A stretch of DNA of 64,000 bases, taken from assembly GCA_907163375.1 (NCBI GenBank), contig CAJQUW010007830.1, positions 55,731-119,730 on the forward strand. Reading direction: 5' to 3'. The position numbers and the translations under genes were made by a program. Source of the DNA: Prostheceraeus crozeri. Its lineage: Eukaryota; Platyhelminthes; Polycladida; Euryleptidae. This document shows, piece after piece, positions 61,500-64,000 of this stretch. How positions within the stretch are numbered: position 1 is the first letter of the stretch; every line of letters begins with the position of its first letter. Below the pieces are notes generated by a model. It was not told where the DNA came from, did not search any database, and saw only the letters and a program-made list of their open reading frames with translations.

Positions 61500-62439
61500 T
61501 ATGATGAGATGTTGATGGTCATTAATGTTGTGGAAAGTACTATTTAACGATAGAAGTTATAAAAGTCATAGAACCTCAAACTTGTTTTACTCGTTGCTCA
61601 CTTAGAGGTGGGAGTGGCAGCCAAGAATGCGAATATAAATCTTAAAAGAAATGTTTTATCCAGGAATATCTGTAGCTCGGTATAGAATGACCATCTATCA
61701 ATGTGTAAAAAAGATGAAGTAACTTTTTCATGCTTTGTTCATTCATATTGTCATGTTACCGTCGTAGACTTGTGACCACTGCACCCGCTTTACTAATCCA
61801 CACCAAGGAATGAATAAAGATCCGTGACTTTCAAAGATCACAATTAGAGATCACATAATAACACAAAAAAGATCCATTGTGCTTCTCCAAACATGTGATA
61901 TTGATCCGACTACATGTACCTTTCACTTACAATTGACAATAGCTGAAATTATTAATAAGTCTATAATAGTTGGATATGCGCATATCAGTTAAATAAACAC
62001 AAATAAAAGCAAGTTTGCCGTCTTTCCTTTCTTTTAATTAAATACACTTGTTTATAGTTGTTGAAATTGTTTTTTTGATTGACAATCATGGTAAATGTAG
62101 GCTTAATTAATTCAGAAATTCAGTTACAGTTATCATGTCTTAAGAGAGAGTACACATTTCTCTATGCTCAGTCTCAGATTGCATTACCGATATTTTAGAT
62201 GCTTGTAATCATCCATTGATATTTAGTAATGATGTTTTGTAAAAAAGGTTATTATAACTGAGAACCAGAGTGACAACTGCAACTGGCGATAGCAAAATCC
62301 TAGGATTTCAATATCACTTCATTAGTATGTTTTTATGTATTGTGAATCGCATAATTTAAACTTAATCTCAGGAACCAGACTATTCAATGTTTCATGATAG
62401 TGAAAACGAATTACATGCAGTTTTATGACTTTTGATCAT
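61500..62439. other. No gene recognised between GGATCC clusters
   Basis: AT-rich sequence without coding potential. It may be the interior of a non-autonomous element bounded by the two clusters. Confidence 0.35.
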
Positions 62440-62533
62440 AGGATCCGGGATCCGCCCGAGTACCCGGGTCTAGGATCCGGATCCGGAACCGGGATCCGGG
62501 TGGTTGCAAAAACCCGGGTATTTGCAGTCCCTG
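62440..62533. repeat. GGATCC(GG)-rich cluster ending in CAGTCCCTG
   Basis: Repeated GGATCCGG/CCCGGG units ending 'tatttgcagtccctg'; inverted this reads CAGGGACTGCAAATA, like a hAT terminus. Confidence 0.6.
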
Positions 62534-64000
62534 CTCAGGACTTATTTGAGAGGCCGCAGTTTTACAGACTTTGTTTACATAACATAACAACTGTGATTTA
62601 TATTTGAAGCTGACATAGAACTTGCTTTGGAGAAAAAAATCAAATTATCAAATTTTGTGACAATAATAGTTCAGCGCTTCTCCGGTCTCACTTTTGGAGC
62701 TCATCGAGATTTGGGTGGTGATTACGATGTGTGGCGGAATTATTTAAAGGATGCATGATTATGAAAAACAATCGTTTTTCCATTCAGAACATCTCACCAT
62801 TTAACCAAGTACATGTATGACTTCCGCTTTGGATCCAACTGCTTTCAATTTTCATTTTCCACAAGAAATAATTAGAGATGCTTAGTTGTTTACGCTTCTT
62901 CAACATGAACTTTGGAAAACTTTAATGAATTCAACCAGTAATTGACTAATGAGCATGACGAATTTCTATAATCAAGCTCGAGCAATGATTTGAGACAGAA
63001 AACATAAAGATCACCTATTGAAGAGTGAGTAAGTGGCGGCACTAGCCCGGCATCGAGTGGATACCTGTCTTGGCATGTACTTTATGAATGTGCTCATCAA
63101 TTGCCGGTGACGCATTGAACGGTTGTCAAGCAATTTTCCCAACCGTGGCAATTAATGTACTTATAAAAACTGCTTGTATCGAAGGAAATCAACACTTGAC
63201 ATTTTATATTGGGTAGGGCTATAACAGCAAAGACATTTAATTGTTTAAGAGGGCTAGATGAGAAATAGATGCCTAAATTTGAACTCATTTTAGAACGGTC
63301 CTTATCGTGGCAAAAAAAGCATTACGGCAATGGGGCGAAATTGCTGTTTTGTCGGCTGTACGGTGTGCAATGCGACAAAAAACCTTGGAAATGGCACATG
63401 ATATAAAGCATAATTCACTGATATTATATGATAAGTTTCAAGAATATTCGTTCAGTAGTTTCTCTGATAAAAATTGTTAAAGATGAGAGCGGTAATAAAG
63501 CAATTTAATGCAGTACTATCAATTTGGAAGAAAAAATATTCGGATGAAGACTGATGGGGTGTTGATGAACAGTCAACTCCCTCTGTAGAATTCATGACTA
63601 TTAAAAAATTCGGTGAGAATCTGAATATCACACTGAGCAATTGGCTGTTTAAGGCTCAGCCATGTCAACAACGCTCTTCGAGTTATTCACCAGGCTGAAA
63701 CTACAATATGGATCTATGTATTGCAAAAAATAAACAGAGGGCACTTTAGGTCCAAGTGGAATCAATCATCGGATATCTGTCAATGTCAAAGATGTTGTCA
63801 ATGTGCATTGTATAACACACGTAATATATGTTGTCTGTTTTTATTTGCTTAAGCCAATTTTATATCAAATTTTTGATAGTTCATATTTATTTTTCTGTTG
63901 TATCATGTAATTTTTTACCGCAAAATTACATTTACACGTTAGATTATTGCCAAGCTTGGCCATTGCGTCTGGCATGGCCGGTTACTGGTGGGCACCGTAC
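62534..64000. other. No gene recognised
   Basis: AT-rich with only short open frames (60-63 codons) lacking motifs. Confidence 0.4.

Overview
The window is animal nuclear DNA. It is AT-rich and intron-poor, and much of it consists of transposable elements with eukaryote-type signals (TATA boxes, AATAAA, TA target duplications). Marine invertebrate DNA (echinoderm-like or similar) would fit the interspersed-repeat texture, but that is only an impression. I found no host gene I can name and no tRNA or rRNA.

The main object is a Polinton/Maverick element of about 26 kb (about 3751-29813) with long terminal inverted repeats. It encodes a protein-primed family B DNA polymerase (minus strand, from the right TIR), a chromodomain integrase, a packaging ATPase, an adenain-like protease, a double-jelly-roll-type major capsid protein and a set of structural, core and DNA-binding proteins. 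It is virus-like but damaged: single nonsense codons or frameshifts break several genes (major capsid, ATPase, the 5' end of PolB, several small genes). The integrase, protease and most of PolB remain open.

The element also carries genes outside the canonical Polinton set as I know it. These are a two-repeat TBP-like protein (24324-24917), a UBA+RING protein resembling the C-terminal half of IAP/BIRC proteins (23765-24212), a DEDDh 3'-5' exonuclease-like protein (7406-8407), and two very small genes at 8996-9118 and 9164-9301. Nearly every credible gene start has a TATA-like box, either TATATAA(G/A) or (A/T)(C/T)TA(A/G)G, 33-42 nt upstream of the ATG. Three of these boxes overlap the stop codon of the preceding gene, and each TIR carries one inward-facing copy. 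A self-encoded TBP-like factor plus a uniform promoter grammar would form an autonomous transcription module, and this is my leading candidate for an undescribed system.

Region by region: 1-720, minus-strand CR1/L2-like LINE piece (ORF1 tail, AP endonuclease). 929-1718, dead mariner relic abutting a MITE fragment. 3751-29813, Polinton. 30232-36374, hAT element with a perfect 8-bp target duplication, carrying a BED transposase and a nested non-autonomous element with twelve 64-bp tandem repeats. 36.4-49.4 kb, repeats including a TA-flanked MITE family, a piggyBac relic and a GC-rich inverted-end element. 49.5-52.74 kb, decayed REL-endonuclease LINE (R2/R4/NeSL-like), tail-to-tail with a 5'-truncated CR1/L2-like LINE on the minus strand (52742-53850). 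55440-56822, apparently intact mariner-like element. 59.28-61.42 kb, decayed APE-type LINE. 61.4-62.53 kb, GGATCC-rich sequence. The remainder has no recognisable content.
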